A DNA stretch of 27,616 nt from Leucogyrophana mollusca (lineage: Eukaryota; Basidiomycota; Agaricomycetes; Boletales): contig MU266641.1 in the NCBI GenBank assembly GCA_021014945.1, positions 1 through 27,616 on the forward strand, read 5' to 3'. Position 1 is the first letter of the stretch, and each line of letters starts with the position of its first letter. This document shows, in pieces, positions 1-10,209 of the stretch. Below the pieces are notes generated by a model that did no database searches, was not told the origin of the DNA, and worked only from the letters and a program-made list of their open reading frames with translations. The translations under genes and the position numbers were made by a program.

Positions 1-240
1 GACACCGCCGCTGCCAAATATGGCTTCGAGACAGCGATGGTAATCGCGGGGAACGTTGTGCACTCAGACATGTCCCTCGGTTGTGTCCATGAAACGCCTG
101 GCGCGACTGAGGTGAGTAACGTTTGTAGTCACGTTGGATTGTGAATCGCTGACTGGTGTGTAACATCACAGTTCTTCGTCGTGAGGTTTCGAGCTGAGGA
201 AGACACGGTTCTGGGTCACTTCAAGGCCCATCTATTGTAA
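1..240 (+). CDS. 3' end of an unrecognised spliced gene (partial)
   Basis: The frame is open from base 1 to 111 (37 codons), then a 60-nt intron fits (112-171: donor GTGAGT, branch GCTGAC, acceptor CACAG), and the next exon (172-240) continues in phase to a TAA at 238-240. The joined C-terminus reads ...ETPGATE/FFVVRFRAEEDTVLGHF... and looks protein-like throughout. The start and most of the protein lie outside the window, so no family is assigned. The perfect phase across a consensus intron is the main evidence. Downstream sequence turns directly into degenerate repeat. Confidence 0.6.
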
Positions 241-569
241 GCCGTCTTCCACTTCCGCACAACCAGTCTGCTGATCAAACAACAGCAATCTGGTTTCACT
301 CGCTGTCGTGAAGGAGGCTAATGAGGAAGAGCGGGGTATCGGGGTAAGTGTAGTCAAGGTGCACAGTGATACCAGGCAAGTCCATGATGACTACGGTCGT
401 CTTGTCCTCGATCAACGCGCGTAGCGCGTGGGGGATTTGGAGGGTGGGGTCACGCCGAGCGCGCTCATGCGGGGCTCGATTTCGGGGAAGTTAATCTAGA
501 CGGTGGGGAAGATGATATTCTCATACTCGAGGGTGACATTGCGATTAAGTGGTTTGTATGAGAGAGGGG
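241..569. other. Gene-free stretch with decayed homology to 17940-18110
   Basis: No gene is supported. Read on the minus strand, 330-490 resembles 17950-18080 on the plus strand (GAGCCCCGCATG, ATCGAGGACAAG and TACCCCGA are shared in the same order). It is therefore one half of a dispersed inverted repeat and probably a relic of coding sequence. Which frame was coding cannot be told. Confidence 0.4.
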
Positions 570-700
570 AGGAGGTATCGTCGGTTCCGACAGTTCCGAG
601 CCACTTTGAACTTCAGAATTGGTGTTCCGAGCATTCCGGAAAGTTGGAACCATGCACTTCGGAACGATTGTTCCGAGGCTCACGGGAAGGTTCCGGATAA
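570..700 (-). repeat. TTCCGA/TCGGAA-rich dispersed repeat, copy 1
   Basis: The stretch is dense in TTCCGA and its complement TCGGAA. Reverse-complemented it aligns with 17826-17945: both contain CGGAAC, then GTGAGCCTCGGAA, then TCGTTC, then GTGGTTC or ATGGTTC, in the same order. No open frame is convincing. It may be part of a non-autonomous mobile element; its termini are not visible. Confidence 0.5.
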
Positions 701-751
701 TGTTTCATTGTAGGGAGTTTTTCATTGTGCTAGAAAATGGGAGTTGTGAAT

Positions 752-892
752 TTAGTACGGCTTGATATCTGGCGACGTCGACTCGGTCGTCACGAGCCGT
801 GACACGCGACAGGTGAAGGGCGGTGTTGTTCGAGCTCTCCGTAGGAGCTTGACCAGGGAAGGTCGGAAGGCAAAATTTCGGCCTGGTAACAT
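752..892 (-). pseudogene. First exon of a methionyl-tRNA synthetase, decayed copy A
   Basis: From an ATG at 890-892 the minus strand encodes 46 codons beginning MLPGRNFAFRPSLVK and ending SPDIKPY, followed by TAA at 752-754. Copy D (26788-26962) continues at this point as PYYITSPIFYPN, the conserved strand that precedes the HIGH motif in methionyl-tRNA synthetases. The R/S/T-rich, acid-poor N-terminus fits a mitochondrial presequence, so the source gene was probably the mitochondrial enzyme. The stop replaces the second tyrosine of the PYYIT stretch. Only the 5' exon is present; no HIGH or KMSKS motif is found. Confidence 0.7.
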
Positions 893-1324
893 TCACATGT
901 CTGACGCCGTGTCTTTAATGCAAAGTCCACTTTCAGATGTAAGAATCAAGACTTTTTGCAGCAAAGAATCAACATACCAGGACGGTAGAATTAAAGACGA
1001 AACTCTAGAAGGAAAGCCAGAGATCGGCACTGGGCAGTGCCCGACGACGCTCTTTCCGCAAGTACTACGCTTTGCCCTAATAGCATGCCCAAGGGCCTCT
1101 GTTATTTTACCTAGGGTTTCTCAAAGCTTTCTATTAGAGAGACCGCCCTCCGCTGTGCTCGAAGATGAATGCGCTCTGCGAAACCTATGCGCGCCGGCAG
1201 TTTGTAAATTGGCGTTGGCGAATAAAGTGCAAAATGACCACATACTCTGCCGCCGGTGCGGTCGTTGTGCAGGCGTGGTGGCCGGGATAATGAGATAATA
1301 AGAAGGCTGCTGCAAGGGAGAGGC

Positions 1325-2640
1325 TGCGCATGACCTTGGGGGATGAATCGATGACGATGGGGTGGACGTGAACCTGCGTGGACGCCAAAGATATCATCAC
1401 GTGGTAGTTGGGGTGCCTAGCGCTCATAGGCGGGAGGAGTCTGCTTGGAAAGTGCTCGATCGGGGCCATGGTGGCTGCGATATCACATTGGGGTCGGGTA
1501 CACTGACCAGTCCTCATTCAACAGATGGTTATCCTGTTGCTCCAGTCCGTCGCAGACCCACCGCAGTAAGCACCCCCGCTGCTTCTATCAATACAGGTCC
1601 TGACCCGTTGTTTGTTTTCTGACACCTCGCCGCGATTGACCCATAGATCCGAATACACAGTACCCCATCTCATAGTCCCCACCACCATCATTGACACCTC
1701 GCCTCTCCCCGACATCGGGCGCGGCGTCGCCACGAACATCACCGCCTAACTCCTTCGCCGGTGTCACACAGGTAGGAGATGTCTGGGGTCACTGCCAACT
1801 GGGCGACAATGCGCTGCTTGGAAAGCGGTCTATCAGGGTCATGGCGGGTGGAAGCGGCGTGGTTTGACTGCCATAGCGCTCTATGGACATAGCTCTTTCA
1901 GTGGTCTCGTTGGAATTGTCCCCTTGTCAACGGGTTCCCTGTCCATGGAATCTCAGTCCATGTGGGATTGTTTCACCCGCTCTGCTCGCTGCAGATATTA
2001 ATATCTGGCGTTGACCGTGCTGATGGCGTCCTGGTGCAACCCAGTCTTCTCATGTTCCTTTCCACCACTACCTCCAACGATACCCATTACCTAATGCCAG
2101 TCACGACGTCCATGGACGCCCCCATTGATGGCCACGACTACTTCAGAGTATTTACTATTTACCTGCCCCGCCGTTTGGATATTCACCGTCCAGTCTTGAC
2201 TATATTTATCGGTCAGGCTTTCGCTGAGTCTTGCCACATCTTCTAGCCTTGTTATCGTCATTCCTTCGACTCCCTCAACTTGGGTGTTGTCTGCGACAAA
2301 CCACCCCCGAGGAAAGGGCGCTCTGCGGCAAGGACTCTCGTCCCAGAACGCACTTGTATCCGTACTCCATCTGGGCCTGTTCGTCGTAGCCTTCCTGCCT
2401 CGACCTCCACGACCGTGAGGGACGTGATGCGGTGATCACGAACACGATCGAGCCATATACGCGACCCACGTCAAGTACTGGCAGTGGTAGCGTCGTGGTA
2501 TATCCTAACGCATCTCTGGCATCATTCGACTTAGACTCTACGCGACCTACGTCCACCGCCACCCACGTCAAGCCGACCCGCACCGAGCGCCTTCCTGTGG
2601 CTGTAGCGAATCGAGCGACCTCTTGTGTCTAATCCCAGAC
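1325..2640 (+). pseudogene. Decayed fragments of the cassette's EHTPLYW-family gene (copy A)
   Basis: Several short segments match copy D read on its minus strand. These are 1325-1520 (against 25830-25600), 1690-1860 (LPDIG-type segment then the NALLGK block), 1860-1990 and 2100-2290 (hydrophobic ...SSLVIVIPSTL... region of copy D). The order is kept but frames are interrupted everywhere, so this is a relic and not a gene. The short plus-strand frame 1962-2246 is one surviving piece. The homology is at DNA level; the protein identity comes from the better copies B, C and D. Confidence 0.5.
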
Positions 2641-2676
2641 AAGTCGCACGTTCCGAAAGGAGTGTTTCACACCTTC

Positions 2677-2781
2677 GACGCTAGGAGGGGGCTTGAACTT
2701 TGAATGCTAGCGGGAGCCTTTAACTTTGGGCGCTAGCAAGAGCCATTAACTCAGGACGCTAGTGCGAACCATGAACCTCGA
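2677..2781 (+). repeat. 26-bp minisatellite, about 4 units
   Basis: Four units of about 26 bp each begin with a variant of GACGCTAG followed by G-rich sequence and TTAACTT or TGAACYT. The same array occurs inverted at 24446-24550, so it predates the duplication that made the two arms. Confidence 0.75.
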
Positions 2782-3002
2782 ACTCAAGCCCTGAACTCCG
2801 AGCACGTAGCGCATCTGTCCCGATCTCTGGGCCTCGAGAACGTGCTGTTGCCGCTGCTGGGATTTCTCAGACCTGTGCGTCGGCGTTGTGTGGGGAGAAG
2901 GAAAGTCGGGTTCTGGTGCTCAACCTTCGTCTGGGGAGTCTTTTACTGCGAACTCTCAGGCCTCGGTGTCGATCCCGCGCTCGATCTCTCCTGTTAACCC
3001 CC

Positions 3003-3650
3003 CTGGCGCGCATAGATCGGAAGGTGTTGGCAAAGGTCGATAGATGGTTGGTTATTTGTTAGCCCGAACCATTCAATCAGTTGACCGTTCTCAGTTCAGC
3101 GATTGAGTTGCTACTTCGAGCGCTCCATCCGCACCTGCCAACAGTGAACAACGTCGTTGACGCACCCCCCGGAGCGTCGGTGTTAATCCCCCAAACATTG
3201 TCTTATGTCCTGGTAGACAAGATACAGTCGCATTTGGGGACATGCCAATCCAAGTTGTGCGGTTGTGCTGCAACAAAACGGGGTCCGGAGGTCCCCAGTT
3301 CACGGGTGGCAGAGGTACGGCCCACCGCAGAGTTGAATCAGGTCGAGCAAGATCCGCTCAGAGCGGCCCAAAGGAGAGATGCCCGAGCAGCTCTGCATAT
3401 GAGTGCCGTGGCTTCCTATGCTGGCCACCGCAGGGATGACGTGTGGTATTCGTCGTCCAGTGGCCATCTAGGTCGGCAGAACTTAGGTGACTTTCACTGG
3501 GCGCTTACCTTCTTGGACCATCACCATGCAACGCAGGGCGACATAGTTACAGATGTGGTTGTCGTGCTCTCCCAAGTCCGTGATATTTCCCTCTGGGAAA
3601 ACAATTGAAAGGCTTAAAATCCCGGAAATGGTCCACAAAATGGGGGGAAA
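3003..3650 (+). pseudogene. Truncated fragment of a second DUF6535 gene
   Basis: The segment aligns directly with 22170-22880 of the DUF6535 gene. It contains the end of one exon (GCGCATAGATC), a GTTGGT-type intron ending TTCTCAG at 3094, and the following exon from 3095 (SSAIELLLRALHPHLPTVNN). Shared protein blocks include SKLCGCAA, GHLGRQ, DFLDHH-like FLDHHH and DISLW. The copy begins in mid-gene at about 3003, lacks the membrane domain, and loses roughly 90 nt near 3603 relative to the larger copy, which produces a stop at 3606-3608. It is a broken duplicate. It is useful because it keeps CGA where the larger copy has TGA. Confidence 0.8.
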
Positions 3651-3690
3651 TCAAAATCGGAATATACTGTACTCTCTCCTGCTTCAGAGC

Positions 3691-4845
3691 TTATTTCAGA
3701 GCTGCTGTCAATGCTATCAGGTTCCGGGTGCTGTTTGGACGTGGTGTCCTCTCTTGATGATCCTGCTTGCAGTCGGATTTCAGCTTTGTTCGATAGCTAC
3801 AACATGTAATGCACTTGCCACCATCGGTCGTCTCAAATTCATTAGCGCGTTCAATAGCTTGCGAGAAAAGCAGCACCTCAGCTCGTGCACGGTACATTCT
3901 TGTACGCAAGACGCGCGACTCCAACTCAGGAGAACGTGCCTCGGGAAGCGCATCTAGCGAGTCGCGGGGTGTCGGCATTAGCTCCTCCCGGCAGGCTAAT
4001 TCCACTCCCCGTGCGTCATCGTACGCTTGCCGAGCCTTTCGGTCGACCCAACCGCTGACCAGTACAGAGGGGCAATCGGGAACCTGTTCGACAATCAGAA
4101 TGGTTGTCGAGGTGCAGGTTAGTGCACCTACCGTGAATTGCTGTAGGGCGCTGGGAACACCTGAACTTACGGATGCAATGAACAATGACTTGTGGTGCTG
4201 AGGGTCTGCGGTCAAATCGGGGTCCTCGTCAAAGCTCTGGTGCTCATCAAAAGGGTCGTCCGCGAACTCAGATGATACTGATGCCAGCCACCTAGTACAT
4301 TTATCCTGTATCATCGTGGGTGGGTGAAAAGAGGCATGGGGTTTGCTGGAGATCGTTTCAGATATTGGAGAGGTTCTGCTTCTGGGCTGGTGATGAGCTG
4401 AGTTGTTGGAGGGTGAAAATGTCAACCTGGGCAAGTCTAAGCGAACGAAACAGACTCACAGTCTAGCAGCTCTTGCAGGGTTCCGATGGCTTGGGTGCAC
4501 AGCGATACTTCAATCTGCGCTCTGTATCTCTTCTTTTCCATAAGACACAACTCGGCTCTTCGAAGTGTTTTGCTGTCATAAGCTAGTTGTGGCGTTTGTA
4601 GAAAATATTCTTCCCGGGTTTCGAGATTGCGAGCAATGAGTAGTTCCCATAGGTCAACAGAGAAGACGCGGCCTTCCAACAAGTACAGCAATAATTCGTA
4701 TTCGGTTTGAAGCTGCGACAAAAGCATCAGACAAAAAGTAAAACAAAGAGGAATCACATACGCTGGGAATTCGACACTGGCATTGAATCCAGAACTTCAT
4801 CACATCGAGCCCTGTGCGCGATAGGGCAATCGCACCTCTCTCCAT
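3691..4845 (-). CDS. Hypothetical protein with an internally duplicated helical module
   Basis: Three exons fit without conflict: 4762-4845, 4460-4712 and 3691-4397. The introns are 49 and 62 nt (donors GTATGT and GTGAGT; acceptors CGCAG and CTCAG) and phases agree, giving 347 aa from an ATG at 4843-4845. The second exon ends with a charged helical stretch (RRAELCLMEKKRYRAQIEV then SLCTQAIG). The last exon holds a second version (RTRMYRARAEVLLFSQAIE). R-x-RA-x-x-EV-x-L-x-x-QAI is shared, so the protein carries two copies of one module of about 60 residues joined by a Ser/Asp-rich linker. An 87-nt stretch at 4084-4170 has splice-like ends and is in phase, so it may be an optional intron. The family is not recognised. 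It is one of the few intact-looking host genes here. Confidence 0.6.
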
Positions 4846-4929
4846 AGCGGGTTTGCGTTGATGTGCGACAGTTAGCAGGCACAAAGCGGGTGGAGAGTTG
4901 GTGCATCATGTGGAGCTAGTCGATGTCAC

Positions 4930-6632
4930 TTATTACATAATGAAGTAAACAGATATTGATATTTCCGAATTCCTACGATATGGCTTATTCCTCGATCGAG
5001 CCCCCCTACACTGAGGACACACTCGCTGATCGAGGACAAGATACCCTCCCCCCCCCCCTTTAGCAGTGACAACACTGAAAACTCTGGCGCCCCTAAACGA
5101 TGTCCCCGCCCCCACCTTACGCACGTCACGCCCGCCTCGGTCCAGGTCTCGGGGTTGGGGGGCTGTTTGCGGGTAGAAACACGGGTTCAGCATTTGGCGT
5201 GGAACGTGATAACGGTCGGTTCCATTTGGCGGAAGCGTGGGTCAGCGGTGGGTGTAAGACAGGGAGGGGTGAATATGAGTCAGTGCGTTTAGTCCATGAG
5301 GTAGCCTGAGCACGACGACACGCGCACTGGTACGCACCGATATCACCCCTCTTCTCCGTCCCCCTTCCCGGCCTTGTACGCGAGCATACTTTCCCAGGGT
5401 GAGGGGGACTATGATCCCGCCTGCCGACAGGGTGGCGAGGGACGCGTTCGACGTCGCAGTTCATTTGACCTGGACCTGCGCCCTGTTGAGTTGGTCCTAG
5501 AGCTGTGTATGCTAGACCTCGAACTGCATTAGCTAGTCCTATATCTGCATTCGCTGTATTTAGAGCTGCAGAAGAACACGGAGGAGCGATAGGAACCTCA
5601 GCGACGAGCTGCACATCGACGTACGTCGGCGGACTGTGCTTCAGGGGCCCGAGCGCGACGCGCCACGTTTCTGCCGTTGTCGAGGGCAGATATAAGCCGG
5701 CGGACCCCAACCTATTTCAAAACCGGTTCGCAACCACCTTTCATTTTTTCCGGGGCATCTCGAGGGCTGTCAACATCCACAGACCCCTGCGCGCGATGTC
5801 ACTGACACCCACGCGCCCTGCGATGCGCATCCGCCGCTAGCACAGCGCGATATCGATGAGGGCGACGAACGCGCCGACGTTGTGCACGCGGTGGCGTGGG
5901 GTGCGCAAGGAGTGCGTCTGTCGCTGTGGGCGTGTACACGGTGTCTATTAGTGTGTGCGTGAAAGGGGAGATGTGAGTCAACGGGAGGATTCGCGTGGAA
6001 CGGCGCCTACCGCCCATACAGTGCGGCGGATAGCACCTGGTTCGACGCCACGAGGCACGCGTGCTGGAGGTTCGAAATAGTCAGGGGCGTGAGGGGCGTG
6101 GTGTGGTGGAGGATTGCAGGGAGGAGGTCCGTGCGGTGCGATGGGGTGGCTTGGGGTGTGTGGGTTTGGCTTGTGTGGCAAGGTGTCAGGTGTGGCTCCA
6201 AGACGATGGTCCAGTAGAGCGCGGTGTGCTCGGCGATGGAGGCCTCCTGGAGGAGTGCGGAGAGAAACGGATGCATGTCAGAGATGGAGTGAATCGCTTT
6301 CACCTGCCACGACCCCGATAAATCACCTCCAAAGCAGCGCCTCGTCCCGCCCGGTGAACGGCGATCGTCCCAGCTACGTGATGTCGGTAGAGGGGTTAGG
6401 CGGTGAGGGCTTCGAGGTGGCGTTGTGCCCGACGTCGGGGAGGGTGGCGAGAGCTTTGGGGTCGTGTTCGGATCCATGGGTCGATCATGGCGAGATATTA
6501 GAACACTAGCAATAAAACACCCATTCACTTTCGAGCACACCGGAGGGAAGTGTCTCTGATAGAGAACTCTGAGGCTTGGTAAAATGTTAACGATGATCGC
6601 TCTTGGCGTGGTACTATCATTGTATCAAGGGC
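4930..6632 (-). pseudogene. EHTPLYW-family gene, decayed copy B
   Basis: Read on the minus strand, the 5' part (6540 to 5980) contains a segment with LLQEASIAEHTALYW and then ...PLTPLTISNLQHACL..., which I recall from a widespread Agaricomycete protein family of unknown function. The 3' part includes LGPLKHSPPTYVDVQL near 5640-5590. These pieces lie in different frames with stops between them, so the gene is broken. DNA alignment to copies C (18100-19545) and D (25560-26480) is clear over 5870-6540 (for example GGTGTGCTCGG-GATGGA near 6225). Its 5' flank is cut by the transposon at 6640 and resumes at 15816. The 5050-5062 C-run and a 21-bp minisatellite lie in its 3' part. Confidence 0.6.
5465..5569 (-). 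repeat. 21-bp minisatellite, five units
   Basis: Five 21-nt units in tandem (105 bp). On the minus strand they read GCAGCTCTAAATACAGCGAA-type units and translate to seven-residue repeats such as AALNTAN, ADIGLAN, AVRGLAY, TALGPTQ. Keeping the frame across all units suggests expansion while the host sequence was still coding. Confidence 0.7.
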
Positions 6633-6638
6633 AAAGTG
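6633..6638 (+). repeat. Putative target-site duplication, left
   Basis: AAAGTG immediately before the left terminal repeat (counted as 28 bp from 6639), pairing with GAAGTG at 15817-15822. Confidence 0.5.
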
Positions 6639-6639
6639 T

Positions 6640-6666
6640 ATGGCAACAGATTGTGAGGAGGTTCAA
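6640..6666 (+). repeat. Left terminal inverted repeat
   Basis: Starts ATGGCAACAGATTGTGAGGA and ends GTTCAA. It is identical over 27 nt to the reverse complement of 15789-15815; inward of this the two ends diverge at once. Confidence 0.9.
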
Positions 6667-6789
6667 ATTTCCTTTTGTGGGTGTTTTGTTTGGTTGTGCC
6701 GGGGAAGCCGGCTGTATAGCCACAGCTTGAACCCCCGACACCCATGATTGGAATGTAGTCGACGAGCAAGATGGTCCTGATCACAGGCA

Positions 6790-6966
6790 GGGATAAATAT
6801 GTAAGGCAATCCAACACTGCTAGTATACAATATGAGTGAATATGAATGTCAGCACCACATCTTTTTGCAACTTTCCTGTGTGCGGAATTTCGGACTGCCT
6901 AAGTACAAGTTTGGACTGTAGTGAACAGGAGATGCTGTCCCGCACAGTAGGGATTAATATGTAAGG
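6790..6966 (+). repeat. GGGATAAATATGTAAGG motif, left pair (160-bp spacing)
   Basis: Copies at 6790-6806 (GGGATAAATATGTAAGG) and 6950-6966 (GGGATTAATATGTAAGG) start exactly 160 bp apart. The same motif appears in the opposite orientation at 12623-12638 and 12946-12961, with a variant at 12782-12798. Sequence between the copies is barely conserved, so the spacing itself may be the conserved property. Confidence 0.8.
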
Positions 6967-7153
6967 TATAGCAAGAGTGGATTACAGTTTATGAGACATC
7001 TCTATGAACATTGGAGTTCAAACTTGGCAACTCTCGCTCATATTTTGTCCTCAGCTGTAGACTCAGAGAAAGTCCTCAGACCACCAGTATGCAAATCAAG
7101 ACGAGTCACACCACGTTCACTGAGTGCAAGTACAACAGTAATACGGTGACAAT

Positions 7154-7305
7154 GTGATGGTTGAACATCCTGTGTATGTAGGGAATGAATCTAATGCGAT
7201 GGTGAGCATCAAGTACTAGTGAGTGAAGTGGTGATGGTGCGATGGTTGAGCATCCTGGGTATGTAAGGAGTGAATTTAATGTGACGGTTGAGCATCAAGT
7301 ACCAG
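7154..7305 (+). repeat. Tandem duplication of about 85 bp
   Basis: Two units start at 7154 and 7239. Each runs GATGGTTGARCATCCTG, GTATGTARGG, GTGAAT or ATGAAT, TAATG and GAGCATCAAGTAC. The GTATGTARGG core resembles part of the GGGATAAATATGTAAGG motif nearby. It lies in the presumed 3' flank of the kinase gene. Confidence 0.75.
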
Positions 7306-7378
7306 CAAGGAGGGCGTGAATGGAGATTGAACTGAAAGAATGAAAATATTCAAGATGAAAACGCTTACGCCCTCCGGG

Positions 7379-10209
7379 TCAGGTGTTCAAGTGGGAAGTC
7401 TTCGAGAAAGACATATCCTTGGAGCCCTGAGAGAGTAGATCCTGTGCGGACAGTGAGGAAACAAAAAGTGGTCCCTCATGTGCAGAAACGTCCACCCCAA
7501 CTTCATACTTGGCATAGTCTTGAGGGACACGGAAGAACTCGCAGAATTTGTTGCATTCATGTTCCTTCTCGAAGTTCTCGAACGCCTCAGGAATATTGCC
7601 AGATGTGAAGACTGGTCCAAGTTCGCTAGCAGGCCACTTGCTTAGTGACCGAGTCGCCAGGTGGGGGGGGGGGGCTTACCGCTTAGTAACTATCTGTGGG
7701 TCAGTCAAGAGTGTTTTACCGCCTACACAATGGAAGAGTAGTGAGTAATAAACGAAGCGCACACCGCAATGAAGTACCGCCCAGCTCACCCTGGTAATCA
7801 CTGACAAACACGCACTTCTTGGTCTTGAAGTACTGCACATGCTGAGTAAAAGCAAGGAACTCGGCGCGATGATTATCCTCGTCATTGAAGAATAAAAAAA
7901 GCTTGGCACTGTCGTTGTTGATGTACTTCTTGAAAGGACCTTCAACCTCTGGACGTATCTCCTCTTCCAATAGGAAGACCCTAGCCTCCTTATTCGTCTT
8001 TCCTTGCTCTATCGCCAACGCCATTTCCACGAAGCGAAACTTGGGGATTTCAAAAGGTGGATCTCCAAGTCCCAATGTTTCCGACTGCTGCCTCATGAAT
8101 CCGTATGAAACTCCAAGAAGTGCTGATCCCCAGACACGGTTGTTGCCCTCCATGGAAAGATTCTTGACCAGCGTAGGTCCATCATCTACCATGATCGTTG
8201 GAGCAACTGGCTGACCATTGTTGCCAGGGGAGTTCGGGATGGTGTAGAATGTTTGCTTTGCACAAACTCGCCGGTCTAGATCATCGAAGACTGGGGGCGT
8301 TGCCAGACCAAACATAGCAAACTTAGAGGCACCAGCCTTGCGCCTACGGACACTGGTATCAAGCTGGATATTGGCGACAAAAGAATTGTTGTAATCGAAT
8401 TCAAGGCCACGTGCTGGTCGAGCTGTCAGCTCCTCAAGCGTACGGGGTATCACGGGATGAATCAGCATCTGGTAAGCCTTGATATCAACTGTACGATGGC
8501 TCTGTCAGATCGCATATTTGAACATACAGTATCAAAATAACGCACAAATAGGACGAGCATGTTGGAAGGAGGATGATCGCTGGATGCGCAGAGCATTGTC
8601 CAAACGTTGTTGCTCTGGAGAGATCACTTCAGGTTGTAACTGGAAGCGTTTAGGCGGGGGTGTGGTGGGTCGGGCAGAATCCATAATTGACTGTAAATTC
8701 AAACGGTAGATATAATCAGCATAGGTGTTGTATGATTGTCGGATATGACATACCTCTGACGAGCGTTTGCGTTCTACAATCATACTGGTAGGTGGTACCA
8801 GTGCGCTACCAGCAGTACTAGTGGACGATTTGGATGTACTGGTGGTCCTTTTCTTTCCTGTCGCACGGCTGCCCTTCGCAGCTTTTGATGGAGGCTTGAC
8901 AGGATAATTGCCCTCTAAAATCTCAGACGCAGGTTCAAGACCAGAGGAGGAAAGCTAAAGTGTGAATAAGTATGCCACGACATGGTATGATAGAAGGAAC
9001 AAAAAAACCGTACCCCACTGCTGGCCATTTCTCTGGCCTCTTCTTCATTCAGCGCATCTTCATACACATCAGCTGGGACTTGAAGAATCATCTTGATCTG
9101 CCCGGGCTTGAAGGTCATCGCACCATTCTTGCCTGGCTTATGGAAGTGTCTCCAGATGATACGGTCGTCCAGAGCATGACTCTTAGGTTCCTCAATTTTT
9201 GTCCAGTCCTTGAGCCGTAAGACAAGTTGGTTGGCAACGAGGGGATAAGCAAAGTCCTTCTGCCATGCCGCCTGCACAGCGTGGAAAAGCAGGGACTTCA
9301 GTTCATGGTATCTGATATCGACAGCAACATCCCCAATGGTTTCAAACTAGCAAGAAATTCAGTAAAATTAGGTTGAGTTCCCATGGTACTGATTACTCAC
9401 TCCGAGGAGGCGTCTTTTGTCACTCCGCTCTGGCATATGCACCAACTGGACGCCCACAGAGACCACCTTGGCAAGTTCTTTCGCATATGCTTGACTGGCA
9501 TATTTTGCACGCTCAAATTGATAATGCTGATGGTTTGCTGAATATCCAGACTTCCCAGCAATAGGAATTGAGCTGGTGACTTTCGGGTGAGGCACAGGAG
9601 GAGGGCCCATGGTACCAATAGCACCAGCGCCTGGTACATTGATCACGGGTCTCGAAGGAGCAATGAAACCCCTGTTGAGGAGCTGGAGTGCAGCTGCGAT
9701 TGCTTCAGGTGTGTGGCCCTCCAATTTCAGGGCTGGTTGCATCAGGGACCGGGGTGCCTCCTGAGCTGCCGCTGATGAACCCTGACCAGGGCCTACCGGG
9801 CGAACAGAAAAAGTGAGGTCTTCACCAGTTGTGAGTGAAGGGTCACATTGATGTAAAGCTGCCACTGACCCCCTCTCTGTGCCTTTGCAACCCGCTGATG
9901 AACATCGACTGCGTGTTGAGAATGGGTTTGCTGGGCGTCCTGCCCCTTGTTCGGGACGGCTTAAAAATTGAATCAGTGATAAGTTTAACAGTCACTATTG
10001 AAGGTAAATTCACCAATTCGCCTTGTGGTTGGTTTTACTTCATAATATTGAACGCATTCTGTACAGAGACGTCGAGCAGGGACATTCCCATCATTGGAAT
10101 GGACCGTGACCAGCTCACTAGCAGGTAAGGTCTTTCCGCATTTTGGGCGTTCGCACACACCAGATTGAGGGAGGTCTGAGAAGTCTGCTGCAAGAGCCTG
10201 AGGGGTCAT
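7379..10209 (-). CDS. Alpha-type protein kinase with N-terminal Cys4 motif
   Basis: An atypical (alpha/MHCK-type) Ser/Thr kinase, about 800 aa. Exons fitted: 10014-10209, about 9401-9939 (this acceptor is uncertain by a few codons; 9930 also keeps frame), 9014-9346, 8754-8954, 8546-8690, 7790-8488, 7680-7722, 7379-7625. Near residues 19-52 a C-x4-C...C-x2-C set (CERPKC ... LCTEC) suggests a zinc-binding domain. The middle is Ser/Thr/Lys-rich linker. The kinase domain fills the C-terminal third: RVCAKQTF with the candidate ATP-site lysine near 549, then SDYQG and LLTDPQI near 702-715, matching the family's D-x-QG and LTDP motifs, and HECNKFC near 741-747, the family's C-terminal zinc-binding motif. 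All key residues seem present, so it may be active. The 43-nt exon 7 encodes exactly the LTDPQI segment. Exon 7's downstream intron contains a G12/C12 run. It is the element's most downstream gene. Confidence 0.88.

Larger units (their letters stand above)
728..3002 (+). repeat. Left arm of a long imperfect inverted repeat (cassette copy A)
   Basis: This arm aligns, in reverse complement, with 24240-26958. Anchors are TAGAAAATGGGA (about 730 against 26955), CAGTGCCCGA near 1035, GACAATGCGCTGCT near 1805, CCATGTGGGATTGT near 1960, GTACTGGCAGTG near 2475, a 26-bp minisatellite at 2677-2781 and CTGCTGGGATT-like sequence near 2855. The right arm is longer, partly because of about 150 bp near 26520-26640 missing here. 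Homology stops at about 3002, where DUF6535-derived sequence begins abruptly, so this is a rearrangement junction. Divergence is substantial and no reading frame survives the whole arm. Confidence 0.8.
6667..7378. other. Left subterminal non-coding region of the transposon
   Basis: No gene is supported. The region holds two copies of a GGGATAAATATGTAAGG motif and an 85-bp tandem duplication (listed separately) and lies downstream of the kinase gene's stop codon, so it would contain the kinase 3' UTR and cis-acting end sequence. A short minus frame at 6617-6817 spans the terminal repeat and is probably chance. Confidence 0.5.

Noticed and set aside
5126..5710. 194-codon minus-strand ORF as an intact gene
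   Set aside because: It contains genuine EHTPLYW-family pieces and the 21-bp repeat, but the 5' part of the gene lies in other frames with stops, so only a relic is supported.
6617..6817. Minus-strand frame with a hydrophobin-like phrase (PIMGVGGSSC) and a GGTTCAA B-box-like string
   Set aside because: The frame crosses the terminal repeat, lacks the eight-cysteine hydrophobin pattern, and no tRNA cloverleaf can be drawn around GGTTCAA.
7662..7674. G-run as a frameshift site in the kinase
   Set aside because: The run falls inside an intron with good donor, branch point and acceptor, so it does not affect the reading frame.
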